From DATKUC01 sp964577375 (GTDB taxonomy: Bacteria > Spirochaetota > Spirochaetia > DSM-27196 > DATKUC01): DNA of 64,000 bases. The stretch is taken from NCBI GenBank assembly GCA_964577375.1, contig CAZNYW010000005.1, positions 1-64,000 of the forward strand, written 5' to 3'. Below the pieces are notes generated by a model. The model was not told the origin of the DNA and made no database searches. It saw only the letters and a program-made list of their open reading frames with translations. This document shows positions 43,114 through 51,825 of this stretch, piece by piece; the first letter of the stretch is position 1; every line of letters starts with the position of its first letter. The translations under genes and the position numbers were made by a program.

Positions 43114-45270
43114 ATGGGAAAAAGTGAACAGACGGTTACTATGGGAGAACGCGTAGTCGCGCTTCCGCGCGGCGGATTTCTCGTGCGGACCTCGGAAGGC
43201 CAGATCCAATTCGGCTCGCCGCCGGAGACGATAAAGGACACGATGGTCATGCCGGACGGGACGCCTCAGATCTTCGTGCTGCCGTTCGATCACTTCGACC
43301 CGAAAGTAGGCATCAGCATGGCCGAAATCGAGTTTCCCACCTACTACAATTTCTTCCTGAAGAAACGGAAGGTTGTCGTCTATGTCCATCCAGATCACGT
43401 GGAAAACCTCAAGACGGTCTTCAAGGAGGCCTTCCTCGGTCCAGACCGGGTCGACGTAAGCGCAGAAGTCGAAAAGATCGAGGGATACTATATTCCAAAC
43501 ATCAAAGCAGAAATGGAGTTCTTCCGGAACGGCATGAGCGTGGAAGACGTGGTCGACATCAGGGAAATCGACGACCGCGGGATTACGCTGGGAAGCGTGC
43601 GGATTGTACCGACCGAAGAACACGGCTTCGACGTCTTCGAAGACGGAAAGCTCATTGCCGAGGTATCCGGTTCGATGAAGTCGCAGGCGATGTACGATCT
43701 CGGCAAGACCCTCAACGAGCCGTTCATCCCCCCGGAGTTCGGGATTACCTGTCTTGGTCCGTCGCACGGATTCGACTGCACGCAGAATACCTCCGGATTC
43801 ATAATCTGGCTGAACAAAATGGGGATCATGGTCGATCCGCCGGTGAACATCACCGCGTGGCTGCGCGATTCCAACGTAAATCCGAAACTGATCGATACCG
43901 TCATCCTGACGCATTGCCATGCGGACCACGACGCGGGGACCTTTCAGAAAATTCTCGAAGAGACCAAAATTGCCGTCCATACCACGCCGACGGTCATGAA
44001 GAGCTTTCTCACCAAATACTCGACGCTCACCCGTATTCCGGCAAGCACCCTCATGACCATGTTCGATTTCCGGCCCGTGAAGATGAATGTTCAGTACAAC
44101 ATCCACGGCGGACTGTTCAACTTCTACTACTCGGTTCATTCGATCCCGACAATGGGATTCTACTTTCTCTACCGGGACAAGACCTTCCTCTATTCATCCG
44201 ACCACATGGCGGACCCCGAAGTGCTCAGCGACCTTCATCGCAAGGGCACGATCCCGAAGGAACGCCTGGACTTCCTTCTGAAAGTACCGTGGGAGATGGA
44301 CATCATCTACCACGAGGCGGGAATTCCGCCGCTGCATACGCCGGTTAAATTTCTGAATTCATTACCAGCGGAGACTCAGAAAAAGATAACGGTCTATCAC
44401 ATCGCAGAGAAGGACTTTCCGGAAAGGACGCATCTCACCCTTGCAAAGTTCGGCATCGGAAACACCGTCTATCCCAGGTTCCGGAAACATCTCCACGAGG
44501 AGGCATTCCACATCCTCGACGTCTTCTCGCGGATCGAGCTGTTCGCGGATCTTCCGTTCAAGAAGAGCAAGTATCTGCTGCTGAACGTGAAGGCCGAGTA
44601 CTTCGATCGCGGCGACTACATAATCCGCAAGGATACGCAGGGCGACAAGTTCTACGTGATCGTCTCGGGAAACGTGTCGATAAGCGGGGTCGAGGACATC
44701 ACCGACAAAGTCTACGGCACCTACGAGTACTTCGGCGAAGCGTCTCTCGTCCTCGGCACGCGCCGCGGTGCCGATGTCATCGCGGCAACGAAGGTGCAGG
44801 CCTACTCACTGGACAAACAGTCGTTCCTGCGGCTCATCCAGGATACGCCGATCGAGGACAACATCCGCCGCATCGCGAAAATGCGAACCGGCGAGACCTG
44901 GACGGTGATCAAGTCGAACCATTACTTCAAGGATCTCACCAGCGCACAGATAACCGGGCTCGAGCTGATTCTCTCACCGACCGATGCGAAGGCAGGCGAT
45001 GTTCTGCTCAAGCCCGGCAAGGCGGCGGAATACCTCTACATTATGATCGACGGCGAGGTTCAGAAGCGGGTCGATCATGATGAGCCGACCTACGCGGCAC
45101 GAGGCGACATCCTCGGAGATGTCCTCAACATCCGCGAAGGCAACCCGTGCCGGCACGAGTACCGGGTCCGCAGGAACAGCCGGCTCTACCGAACGCATGT
45201 TTCCGACTTCATGCACTTTCTCGACGAGAACCCGGGAGTCTATATGGCGATGCTCTTCGCCGGACGGTAG
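43114..45270 (+). CDS. metallo-beta-lactamase-fold protein with cyclic-nucleotide-binding domains
   Basis: 718-aa soluble fusion. The first 200 residues resemble no domain I know. At about 210-460 lies a metallo-beta-lactamase fold with the dinuclear metal motif HCHADHD at 267-273 and further histidines (VHTTP, SVHSIP, SDHMADPE, YHEAG). Residues about 485-600 and 615-718 are cNMP-binding-like: RGDYIIRKDTQGDKFYVIVSGNVSI and GDVLLKPGKAAEYLYIMIDGEVQK. The product may be a phosphodiesterase or hydrolase controlled by a cyclic nucleotide (inference). It has its own promoter and GGGTGGA upstream; the convergent MFS gene begins 1 bp after its stop. Confidence 0.88.
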   Translation: MGKSEQTVTMGERVVALPRGGFLVRTSEGQIQFGSPPETIKDTMVMPDGTPQIFVLPFDHFDPKVGISMAEIEFPTYYNFFLKKRKVVVYVHPDHVENLKTVFKEAFLGPDRVDVSAEVEKIEGYYIPNIKAEMEFFRNGMSVEDVVDIREIDDRGITLGSVRIVPTEEHGFDVFEDGKLIAEVSGSMKSQAMYDLGKTLNEPFIPPEFGITCLGPSHGFDCTQNTSGFIIWLNKMGIMVDPPVNITAWLRDSNVNPKLIDTVILTHCHADHDAGTFQKILEETKIAVHTTPTVMKSFLTKYSTLTRIPASTLMTMFDFRPVKMNVQYNIHGGLFNFYYSVHSIPTMGFYFLYRDKTFLYSSDHMADPEVLSDLHRKGTIPKERLDFLLKVPWEMDIIYHEAGIPPLHTPVKFLNSLPAETQKKITVYHIAEKDFPERTHLTLAKFGIGNTVYPRFRKHLHEEAFHILDVFSRIELFADLPFKKSKYLLLNVKAEYFDRGDYIIRKDTQGDKFYVIVSGNVSISGVEDITDKVYGTYEYFGEASLVLGTRRGADVIAATKVQAYSLDKQSFLRLIQDTPIEDNIRRIAKMRTGETWTVIKSNHYFKDLTSAQITGLELILSPTDAKAGDVLLKPGKAAEYLYIMIDGEVQKRVDHDEPTYAARGDILGDVLNIREGNPCRHEYRVRRNSRLYRTHVSDFMHFLDENPGVYMAMLFAGR

Positions 45271-45271
45271 T

Positions 45272-46567
45272 TCAACTGGCCGCCGCGCCCTCCTGGGCGA
45301 AAAAGGCACGCACATCCTTCAGCAGCAGTCCCGGGATAACGCACACGCCGATTGCGAGAAACGCGCCCGAGATGACGGCCGGCAGGGGCAGAAGCTCACC
45401 GAGAAGCCCTCCGACTGCCATGCCGACCGGCGTCAGTCCCTGCGAGATCGTATCGAGAAGGCCCATCACCTTGCCGCGCAGCTGTGCGGGGACGGTCAGC
45501 TGCAGCATCGAGTGCAGAATCACATTGACCAGCGCATTGAAGAAGCCGCCGACCGCCAGGAACAGCAGCATCGGAGTAAGCTCGCCGAACTGAGGAAAGA
45601 TCCCGAAGGCGGCCACAAAGACGCATACGCCTGCGCTGAAAACGGCCATTCTTTTCGACGCCGGAATGTGGACCACGGCGGTGAAGGCCATCCCCAGAAG
45701 CATGCCGCCGGTCAGCACCGCCATTGCGATCCCGTAGGACGCGGGTCCCAGTCCTGCCGTGCGCTGGAACAGTGGAAGAATGAGAACAATCCCGATCATC
45801 GCAAAGAAGTTGACTACCCCGGCAGCGATCATCAGAAACCGCAGGCCGCGCGTGCGCCATACGTACTGAAGACCTTCACGCGTGTCGTGGAGGAACTTTT
45901 TGCGGGGCTCGCCGGCCGCGTGGTCGACTCTCGGAACTCGAACGAAGAGCTCGGTCACGGACGAAAACAGATACGAAAGCCCGTTGGCGAGAAACATGAC
46001 CGGAGCGCCGAGCACCGCGTAAAGTGCGCCGCCGAGCCCGTTTCCGAGGATTCCCGACCCCGCACGGATCATCTGGAAGAAGGAATTACCCTGGACGACG
46101 CGATCGCGGTGCACGATGTCGGGAACTGCCGAAAAGATGGCCGGATTGAACACCGAAGCGCAGACACCGATCAGCATTCCGGCGGCGAAGACCATCCATA
46201 TCTGGAGCACGCCGGCCAGCGCTGCGACGCCTACGGCTACCACCGCGACGCCGCGCACACCGTCGGTAGCCACCATGAGCCACTTGCGATCGCTGCGATC
46301 AACCAATGTGCCGGCGAAGGGACCGAAAATTACCCGCGGAAGCATCGATGCTGCCATCAGCGTACCCATGAGCGCGGTCGATCCGGTTACGGCGAGGATC
46401 CAGAATCCAAGGGCAATTTCGTAGATTACGTCTCCGACCGACGATACCAGCTGCCCTTGCCAGAGCAGGGCGAAATTCCGCGTCCAGAGACGCGGGCGGA
46501 CTGCTTCGATCGGCTCGGCAGGTCCGACGGGCTTCGCGGATTCCGACAGTTCAGTTTGCACAGCCAT
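45272..46567 (-). CDS. MFS transporter (DHA3-type efflux family)
   Basis: 431-aa inner-membrane transporter with about 12 TM helices. The N-terminal half opens FALLWQGQLVSSVGDVIYEIALGFWILAVTGSTALMG and has FGPFAGTLVDRSDRKWLM, a variant of the MFS GxxxDRxxRK loop-2/3 motif. Similar to macrolide/tetracycline-type exporters. GGAGG precedes the ATG. It converges with the MBL/cNMP gene (1 bp gap). AT-rich DNA upstream (46610-46680) could hold its promoter: AGTCAA (46647-46652) reads as a -35 TTGACT and TAATTA (46623-46628) as a -10 with an 18-nt spacer on the minus strand. Confidence 0.88.
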   Translation of the reverse strand: MAVQTELSESAKPVGPAEPIEAVRPRLWTRNFALLWQGQLVSSVGDVIYEIALGFWILAVTGSTALMGTLMAASMLPRVIFGPFAGTLVDRSDRKWLMVATDGVRGVAVVAVGVAALAGVLQIWMVFAAGMLIGVCASVFNPAIFSAVPDIVHRDRVVQGNSFFQMIRAGSGILGNGLGGALYAVLGAPVMFLANGLSYLFSSVTELFVRVPRVDHAAGEPRKKFLHDTREGLQYVWRTRGLRFLMIAAGVVNFFAMIGIVLILPLFQRTAGLGPASYGIAMAVLTGGMLLGMAFTAVVHIPASKRMAVFSAGVCVFVAAFGIFPQFGELTPMLLFLAVGGFFNALVNVILHSMLQLTVPAQLRGKVMGLLDTISQGLTPVGMAVGGLLGELLPLPAVISGAFLAIGVCVIPGLLLKDVRAFFAQEGAAAS

Positions 46568-46764
46568 GAATTCCTCCGACGTGAGTGCATCGTTGTTATT
46601 TTATCAAACTTGCGTCGGAGAATAATTAATAATTTTAAGCTAGTCAAGTCAAATAGGTTAATTTGTCAACATTTCATCTTCATTAAGTGAAGGGGCTGGG
46701 CACAAGCGCACGATCACGGCGCTGCGCCGCCGGCGCGACGGCGTTCCACCGGTCCGCCGGCACA

Positions 46765-48549
46765 TCAGCGAACGAGCGCAGCGGTCTTAACCTCGAGCCA
46801 CCTGGCTACCGGTTCATCCAGGTGCGGCGTGAGCCTTTCGCGCACGGTCGACTGGTAGTCGTTGACCCAGCGCAGCTCCTCATCGGACAGAAGCGACACG
46901 TCGATCAGCGCCGGCTCGAGGTGGCAGAGGGTGATGGTCTCGAGCCGATAGAAGCGACCGAAATCGGTCTCCTTGCCCTCCTGAACGAGTACCAGGTTCT
47001 CGATGCGGATACCGTGCAGCCCTTCACGATAGAGGCCCGGTTCGTTCGAGGTGTACATTCCGGGCTCCAGTGCGACCGGGTCGGCCTGGGAGCCGAAGCG
47101 CTGCGGCCCCTCGTGGACGTTGAGAAAGAATCCGACGCCATGCCCCGTCCCGTGGCCGTAATTCGCACCGTGTCTCCACATCACCTCGCGGGCCACTGAG
47201 TCGAGCTGCGGACCGGTTGTTCCCTCGGGAAATTCGATTGTGGCGAGTGCGATGTGGGCCTTGAGCACGACGGTATAGTCCCGCACCGCGCCGGCCGACG
47301 GCCGGCCGATTGCCGCGACGCGGGTGATGTCGGTGGTCCCGTCGAGGTACTGCGCGCCTGAGTCCAGGAGCAGAAGCCCGTCGGGACGGATCGGCACGTC
47401 CGATTCCTCGTCGGCGCTGTAGTGGACGATAGCACCGTGGGCGCCGAATCCCGCGATGGTAGCGAAGCTTTCGCCGACGAAATGCTCCCCCCGGCTGCGG
47501 AGCTCGCGCAGCTTTCGCGCGGCCGAAAGCTCCGTGGGCTCCTCCTGTCCCTCGCCCTCTTCGAGCCAGTGGAAAAAGTTCTCCAAGGCAACACCATCCT
47601 TCACCATAGTCGACCGCAGCAGCTTCTGCTCGGTCTCGTTCTTGCATGCCTTCATGCGCGCGACCTGGCTCACGCCCTCGACCGTCCGCACAGCGGCAGG
47701 AATCGCCTTGTAAAGGCCATAGGAGGTCTTCTCCGGGGAGTAGGCGAGCACCGTCCCCGCCTCGAGCCCGCGAAGATAGGCGGCGATTTCATCATAGCGG
47801 CGAAGTTCGATGCCGTCGGCGGCGAGTGCCCGGCCAACCGTATCGGATATTTTTCGCGGGTCCATAAAGAGCAGCGCCTTGTCGGCGGTAATCACCGCGT
47901 ATCCGGTCGCCACCGGATTGTAGTCGACGTCGGTCCCACGGATGTTGAAGAGCCAGGCCAGGTCGTCGAGCGCCGTTACGAGCGTTACGCCGACGCGCTT
48001 GCCGGCCATGCTGCTGCGAAGCTCCTCCAGCTTGTCCTTCCGTCCACGGCCGCAAAAACGTTCCTCGTGAAGAAAGATCGGATCGTCCGGCACGGCCGGA
48101 CGGTCCTTCCACAGATTTCCCATCGGATCGATTCCCGTGTGAAGGGTCAACCCGTTATCGTGGCAGGCAGCGTCGAGACGCCGGTAGAGCGCCACCGAGG
48201 TTACATTCTCGTCCACCGCGAGAACCTCGCCGGGCGAAAGATCCGACGCCGTCCATTCAGCATAGCCCGGAACGCCCGGCAGGCCGTCACGAAAAAGCGT
48301 GATCGTCGTGCCCGCGAGAGCTTCGGCAGCCTCGAGATAGTAGCGGGAATCGGTCCACAACCCGGCGCTCTTCTGCGTGATCACGACGACCCCTGCCGAC
48401 CCGCCAAAGCCGGAGATCCAGGTCCGAGTCCTGAAGTGATCGGGAACGTACTCACTCTGATGCGGGTCTACATCGGCAAAGATGAACGCGTGGACACCCG
48501 CTCGCTTCATCGCCTTCCGAACCCCTTCCACCCGGTCGTCTACTTTCAC
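46765..48549 (-). CDS. M24B family aminopeptidase P (Xaa-Pro aminopeptidase)
   Basis: 594 aa from a GTG at 48549 that has AGGAGGAGCCAC before it; the 54 codons upstream are not conserved. It has two creatinase-N-like domains, then the pita-bread metallopeptidase. Metal ligands are in LLLDSGAQYLDGTTDITR, the histidine of GHGTGHGVGFFLNVHEGP, and later glutamates (SNEPGLY, IENLVLV). This three-domain layout is that of long AmpP enzymes which release the N-terminal residue before proline. The gene is alone on the minus strand between the MFS and the hsp20 block. Confidence 0.9.
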   Translation of the reverse strand: MKVDDRVEGVRKAMKRAGVHAFIFADVDPHQSEYVPDHFRTRTWISGFGGSAGVVVITQKSAGLWTDSRYYLEAAEALAGTTITLFRDGLPGVPGYAEWTASDLSPGEVLAVDENVTSVALYRRLDAACHDNGLTLHTGIDPMGNLWKDRPAVPDDPIFLHEERFCGRGRKDKLEELRSSMAGKRVGVTLVTALDDLAWLFNIRGTDVDYNPVATGYAVITADKALLFMDPRKISDTVGRALAADGIELRRYDEIAAYLRGLEAGTVLAYSPEKTSYGLYKAIPAAVRTVEGVSQVARMKACKNETEQKLLRSTMVKDGVALENFFHWLEEGEGQEEPTELSAARKLRELRSRGEHFVGESFATIAGFGAHGAIVHYSADEESDVPIRPDGLLLLDSGAQYLDGTTDITRVAAIGRPSAGAVRDYTVVLKAHIALATIEFPEGTTGPQLDSVAREVMWRHGANYGHGTGHGVGFFLNVHEGPQRFGSQADPVALEPGMYTSNEPGLYREGLHGIRIENLVLVQEGKETDFGRFYRLETITLCHLEPALIDVSLLSDEELRWVNDYQSTVRERLTPHLDEPVARWLEVKTAALVR

Positions 48550-48661
48550 GTGGCTCCTCCTGCGCGAGAGTGTCGCCCGAAGCTCGCCGCGTGTCAACTT
48601 CGCCCCTGGGTGATGCGGCCGTTCCCGCTGACCCAGCGCTCCCGCCCGTTCGCCGGCGGCG

Positions 48662-48676
48662 GTGTCAATTTGACAC
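48662..48676 (+). promoter_or_regulatory. perfect 7-1-7 palindrome upstream of hsp20 promoter
   Basis: GTGTCAA-T-TTGACAC is perfectly symmetric. It lies about 130 bp upstream of the sigma54-type -24/-12 element at 48807-48824, in the place where enhancer-binding activators of sigma54 bind (inference). It also lies 113 bp upstream of the M24 gene start, on the other side. Confidence 0.5.
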
Positions 48677-48806
48677 ATACCCGGAACAAACGCTGTCGCA
48701 AATCGATTCATTTCGACGCGAAGAGAGACGGGAGCGGCACATCGGGCAACGGAGGTCTGATCACGCAGATATATACATCGTAAAGAATTATATCAGACGA
48801 ACAAAC

Positions 48807-48824
48807 TTGGCACGGTTGATGCAT
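48807..48824 (+). promoter_or_regulatory. sigma54-type -24/-12 promoter of the hsp20 pair
   Basis: TTGGCACGGTTGATGCAT contains GG (48809-48810) and GC (48821-48822) separated by exactly 10 nt, and the left block TGGCACG is a perfect match to the sigma54 consensus; the right block is ATGCA instead of TTGCA. A sigma70 reading has poor spacing. The next gene is the first Hsp20, 70 bp downstream. Confidence 0.62.
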
Positions 48825-48894
48825 ATATATCTACAGTGGTGCCGCCGAGCGGCGCCCAATACCGACATTCATATCACAGTACAGGAGGTGCACT

Positions 48895-49353
48895 ATGGAC
48901 CTTGTACAGTGGCGAAACGGATCGATGATGGACCCGATCCGTGAAATGGAACGGCTGCAGGATGAGATCAACGATCTCTTCTCCCTCGATCGCTATCCGG
49001 GCAGCTCGGGGCTGTTCGACCGAACCGTCTCGCCGGCACTCGACGTTGTGGAGCGGGATGAGGAGTTCGTGGTGACCTGCGATCTTCCCGGTGTGGACCT
49101 GAAGGACCTCGACATTTCGGTGTCCGAGAATGTTCTCACCATCAAGGGAGAGAAGCACGACGACAAAGCTCAGAAGGACCGAAAGGTCTACCGGAAGGAG
49201 ACCTGGGAGGGTGGATTCCAGCGCACGCTTTCGATGCCGAAATCCATCGATTCAGCGCGCACGTCGGCGTCGCTCAAGAACGGCGTCCTGACCATCACCC
49301 TTCCGAAACGGGAAGAGGTTCGTCCGCGCCAGATCTCGGTGAAGGTTCAGTAA
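48895..49353 (+). CDS. Hsp20/alpha-crystallin family small heat-shock protein
   Basis: 152-aa ATP-independent holdase that binds unfolding proteins. The N-terminal arm (about 1-43, DPIREMERLQDEINDLF) precedes the alpha-crystallin domain (about 44-145) with PALDVVERDEEFVVTCDLPGV and the late strand NGVLTITLPKREEV; the C-terminal I-x-V is ISVKVQ. AGGAGGTG precedes the ATG. It is first in an operon with a second Hsp20 and probably dnaK, behind a sigma54-type promoter. Confidence 0.95.
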   Translation: MDLVQWRNGSMMDPIREMERLQDEINDLFSLDRYPGSSGLFDRTVSPALDVVERDEEFVVTCDLPGVDLKDLDISVSENVLTIKGEKHDDKAQKDRKVYRKETWEGGFQRTLSMPKSIDSARTSASLKNGVLTITLPKREEVRPRQISVKVQ

Positions 49354-49378
49354 TCGACGGGAGACAGGGGGTTTTACC

Positions 49379-49735
49379 ATGGCAACGAAAGAACTTGAAA
49401 CAAAACGACGATATGTCCGTCCTCTCGGTTCAATATCCGAGGAGAACGATTTGGTTCGCCTGCGGCTCGAAATGCCGGGCGTAACGAAAGAGGGCCTGAG
49501 TGTCCACGTGGAAGGCGATCAGCTCCTGATCGAGGGCGCGCGGAAACCGGCCGACGAGAAGGGAAGCTACCTCCTCCGGGAGCGGGTCGACTGCGACTTC
49601 AGGCAGAGCTACACCCTCGACGAAACGGTTGACCGCAACAAGATCGAGGCGGAGCTCGCAAACGGCATCCTCGTGGTCACCCTGCACCTCAAAGACGAGG
49701 TGAAGCCGCGCCGGATCGAGGTAAAGGCCGAATAA
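49379..49735 (+). CDS. second Hsp20 family protein, short N-terminal arm
   Basis: 118 aa, mostly one alpha-crystallin domain. The N-terminal arm is only about 20 residues (ATKELETKRRYVRPLGSIS), so oligomer assembly probably differs from the first copy. The core shows EENDLVRLRLEMPGVTKEGLSVHVEGDQLLIEG and ends ANGILVVTLHLKDEVKPRRIEV. It starts 25 bp after the first hsp20, so the two are co-transcribed; paired sHsps of unequal arm length often form mixed complexes (inference). Confidence 0.92.
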   Translation: MATKELETKRRYVRPLGSISEENDLVRLRLEMPGVTKEGLSVHVEGDQLLIEGARKPADEKGSYLLRERVDCDFRQSYTLDETVDRNKIEAELANGILVVTLHLKDEVKPRRIEVKAE

Positions 49736-49779
49736 TCCGCGCCGGCGTTCTAGACAAAATAATCGATACCACGCCAGTT

Positions 49780-49802
49780 CCACGCCGGTAAGTCCGGCGT
49801 GG
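49780..49802 (+). terminator. hairpin between hsp20 pair and dnaK
   Basis: A perfect 9-bp stem CCACGCCGG/CCGGCGTGG with a 5-nt loop is followed after 4 bases by TTTTT (49807-49811), and then by the dnaK Shine-Dalgarno. It looks like an intrinsic terminator that would attenuate read-through into dnaK, or separate it from the sigma54-driven unit. Confidence 0.65.
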
Positions 49803-49824
49803 ATGGTTTTTAGGAGCCAGCACT

Positions 49825-51741
49825 ATGTCACGAATAATTGGAATAGACCTGGGAACTACCAATTCCTGCGTCGCAATCATGGAAGGAAACGATCCGGTCG
49901 TTATCCAGAACGCGGAAGGTTCGCGGACGACGCCGTCGGTGGTGGCCTTCACCGCGAAGGGCGAACGCCTTGTGGGCCAGCCGGCACGCAACCAGATGAT
50001 CACCAACCCGGAAAACACCGTCTATTCGGTGAAGCGCTTCATGGGCCGCCGCTTCGGCGAGGTCGCCGCCGAGATCAAGATGGTCCCCTACCGGGTAACG
50101 AACGGGTCGAACAACGACGTCCGGATCGAGATCAACGGCAAACCCTACTCGCCGCCTGAGGTGTCGGCCGCCATTCTTCAGAAGATGAAGCAGACGGCGG
50201 AGGACTATCTCGGCGAGCCGGTGAGTGAGGCGGTAGTCACGGTGCCTGCCTATTTCAACGACGCGCAGCGGCAGGCGACCAAGGATGCCGGCAGGATCGC
50301 CGGCCTCGATGTAAAGCGCATCGTCAATGAGCCGACCGCCGCGGCCCTTGCCTATGGTTTTGGAAAGAAGGGCGCGGAGCAGAAAATCGCCGTCTACGAC
50401 CTTGGGGGCGGCACCTTCGATATTTCGATCCTCGAGATCGGCGATAATGTCTTCGAGGTGAAATCGACCAACGGTGATACCCACCTCGGAGGAGACAACT
50501 TCGATCAGCGGATCATCGACTGGCTGACCGGGAGCTTCAAGAACGACTCCGGGATCGATCTGGCCAATGACCGGATGGCGCTTCAGCGGCTGCGGGATGC
50601 CGCCGAACGGGCGAAGATCGAGCTTTCCAGCTCGCAGACCACGGAGATAAACCTCCCGTTCATTACGGCCGACTCCTCGGGCCCGAAGCACCTGCAGTAC
50701 ACGCTTACCCGGGCGAAGTTCGAGCAGCTTGTGTCGGACCTTATCGAGAAGACCCGGCAGCCCTGCGTGAATGCGCTCAAGGACGCCGGTCTTTCGGCAG
50801 CCGACGTCGATGAGGTGATCCTCGTCGGCGGATCCACCCGCATTCCGGCGGTACAGAAGCTGGTGAAAGAGCTTTTCGGCAAAGAGCCTCACAAGGGCGT
50901 CAACCCGGACGAGGTGGTAGCCGTGGGCGCGGCCATTCAGGGCGGGGTTCTCAAAGGAAACGTCACCGACGTTCTCCTGCTCGATGTGACCCCGCTGTCA
51001 CTCGGCATCGAGACGCTCGGCGGGGTATTTACGAAGCTTATCGAGCGCAACACCACCATCCCGACGAGAAAGAGCCAGGTCTTTTCCACCGCGGCGGACA
51101 ATCAGACCTCGGTCACCGTCCACGTGCTCCAGGGCGAGCGCGGGATGGCCACTCAGAACCGGACACTCGGAAGGTTCGAGCTCGTCGGCATTCCTCCCGC
51201 CCCTCGCGGTGTGCCGCAGATAGAGGTCTCCTTCGACATCGACGCGAACGGCATCGTGCACGTCGCGGCGAAGGACCTGGGAACCGGCAAAGAGCAGAAG
51301 ATCCGGATTGAAGCGTCGTCGGGCCTCGACGAGAACGAAATCAAAAAGATGGTCCGCGAGGCGGAAGAGAATGCGCAGGAGGACCAGGCGGCCAAGGAGA
51401 AGGCCGAGGCCCGCAACGAGGCCGACTCGCTCATCTACGCAACCGAAAAGAGCCTCAAAGAGTACGGTTCGCGCCTGCCTGAGGAGGAAAGGAGCCGCAT
51501 CGAGTCGGCTGTAACCGATCTGCGAAACGCCCTCGACGGGGGCGAAGCTGCGGCGATCCGCGCGAAGATGGAAACGCTTAACAGCGCCGCACAGGCAATA
51601 GGGCAGGCAATGTACCAGAACGCCGGCGGCGAAAGCGGCGGTAACGCGGACGGAGACGCGAACCGCGGCAACGCGGCGGGTGACGCCGGGTCCGAGCAGG
51701 TCGAGGACGCCGAATACGAGGTGGTCGACGAGGAGAAGTAG
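49825..51741 (+). CDS. dnaK: chaperone protein DnaK (Hsp70)
   Basis: 638-aa Hsp70 that binds exposed hydrophobic peptides in an ATP cycle. The N-terminal actin-like ATPase starts RIIGIDLGTTNSCVAIMEGN, with DLGGGTFDISILEI and VGGSTRIPAVQKLVKELFG. The substrate domain has LLLDVTPLSLGIETLGGVFT, and a helical lid and acidic tail (VEDAEYEVVDEEK) end the protein. AGGAG precedes the ATG. grpE and dnaJ are not adjacent. No CIRCE element is visible. Confidence 0.98.
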   Translation: MSRIIGIDLGTTNSCVAIMEGNDPVVIQNAEGSRTTPSVVAFTAKGERLVGQPARNQMITNPENTVYSVKRFMGRRFGEVAAEIKMVPYRVTNGSNNDVRIEINGKPYSPPEVSAAILQKMKQTAEDYLGEPVSEAVVTVPAYFNDAQRQATKDAGRIAGLDVKRIVNEPTAAALAYGFGKKGAEQKIAVYDLGGGTFDISILEIGDNVFEVKSTNGDTHLGGDNFDQRIIDWLTGSFKNDSGIDLANDRMALQRLRDAAERAKIELSSSQTTEINLPFITADSSGPKHLQYTLTRAKFEQLVSDLIEKTRQPCVNALKDAGLSAADVDEVILVGGSTRIPAVQKLVKELFGKEPHKGVNPDEVVAVGAAIQGGVLKGNVTDVLLLDVTPLSLGIETLGGVFTKLIERNTTIPTRKSQVFSTAADNQTSVTVHVLQGERGMATQNRTLGRFELVGIPPAPRGVPQIEVSFDIDANGIVHVAAKDLGTGKEQKIRIEASSGLDENEIKKMVREAEENAQEDQAAKEKAEARNEADSLIYATEKSLKEYGSRLPEEERSRIESAVTDLRNALDGGEAAAIRAKMETLNSAAQAIGQAMYQNAGGESGGNADGDANRGNAAGDAGSEQVEDAEYEVVDEEK

Positions 51742-51757
51742 CCGCCCGAATCAGAGT

Positions 51758-51796
51758 GCGACCGGCAGCCCTCCGCATGGGGGTGTTGCCGGTCGC
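51758..51796 (+). terminator. dnaK terminator
   Basis: GCGACCGGCA (51758-51767) pairs with TGCCGGTCGC (51787-51796) as a perfect 10-bp stem, followed by TTTTTGTTT. It closes the hsp20-dnaK block. Confidence 0.9.
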
Positions 51797-51814
51797 TTTT
51801 TGTTTACGTACATT
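51786..51814 (+). promoter_or_regulatory. possible promoter of the nucleoside deaminase gene
   Basis: TTGCCG (51786-51791), 17-nt spacer, TACATT (51809-51814), overlapping the dnaK terminator. The ATG at 51826 follows after 11 nt without a Shine-Dalgarno, so the leader would be very short. Confidence 0.35.
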
Positions 51815-51825
51815 TCTTCCTCGGT

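Noticed and set aside
45077..46690. Long open frame (537 codons) on the strand opposite the MFS gene
   Set aside because: High GC at third positions leaves few stops on the other strand. The translation is rich in Arg, His and Glu with no domain, while the minus frame is a clear transporter.
47422..48783. Open frame (453 codons) opposite the M24 peptidase
   Set aside because: The minus strand has the metallopeptidase motifs and a good Shine-Dalgarno. This frame has no conserved features.
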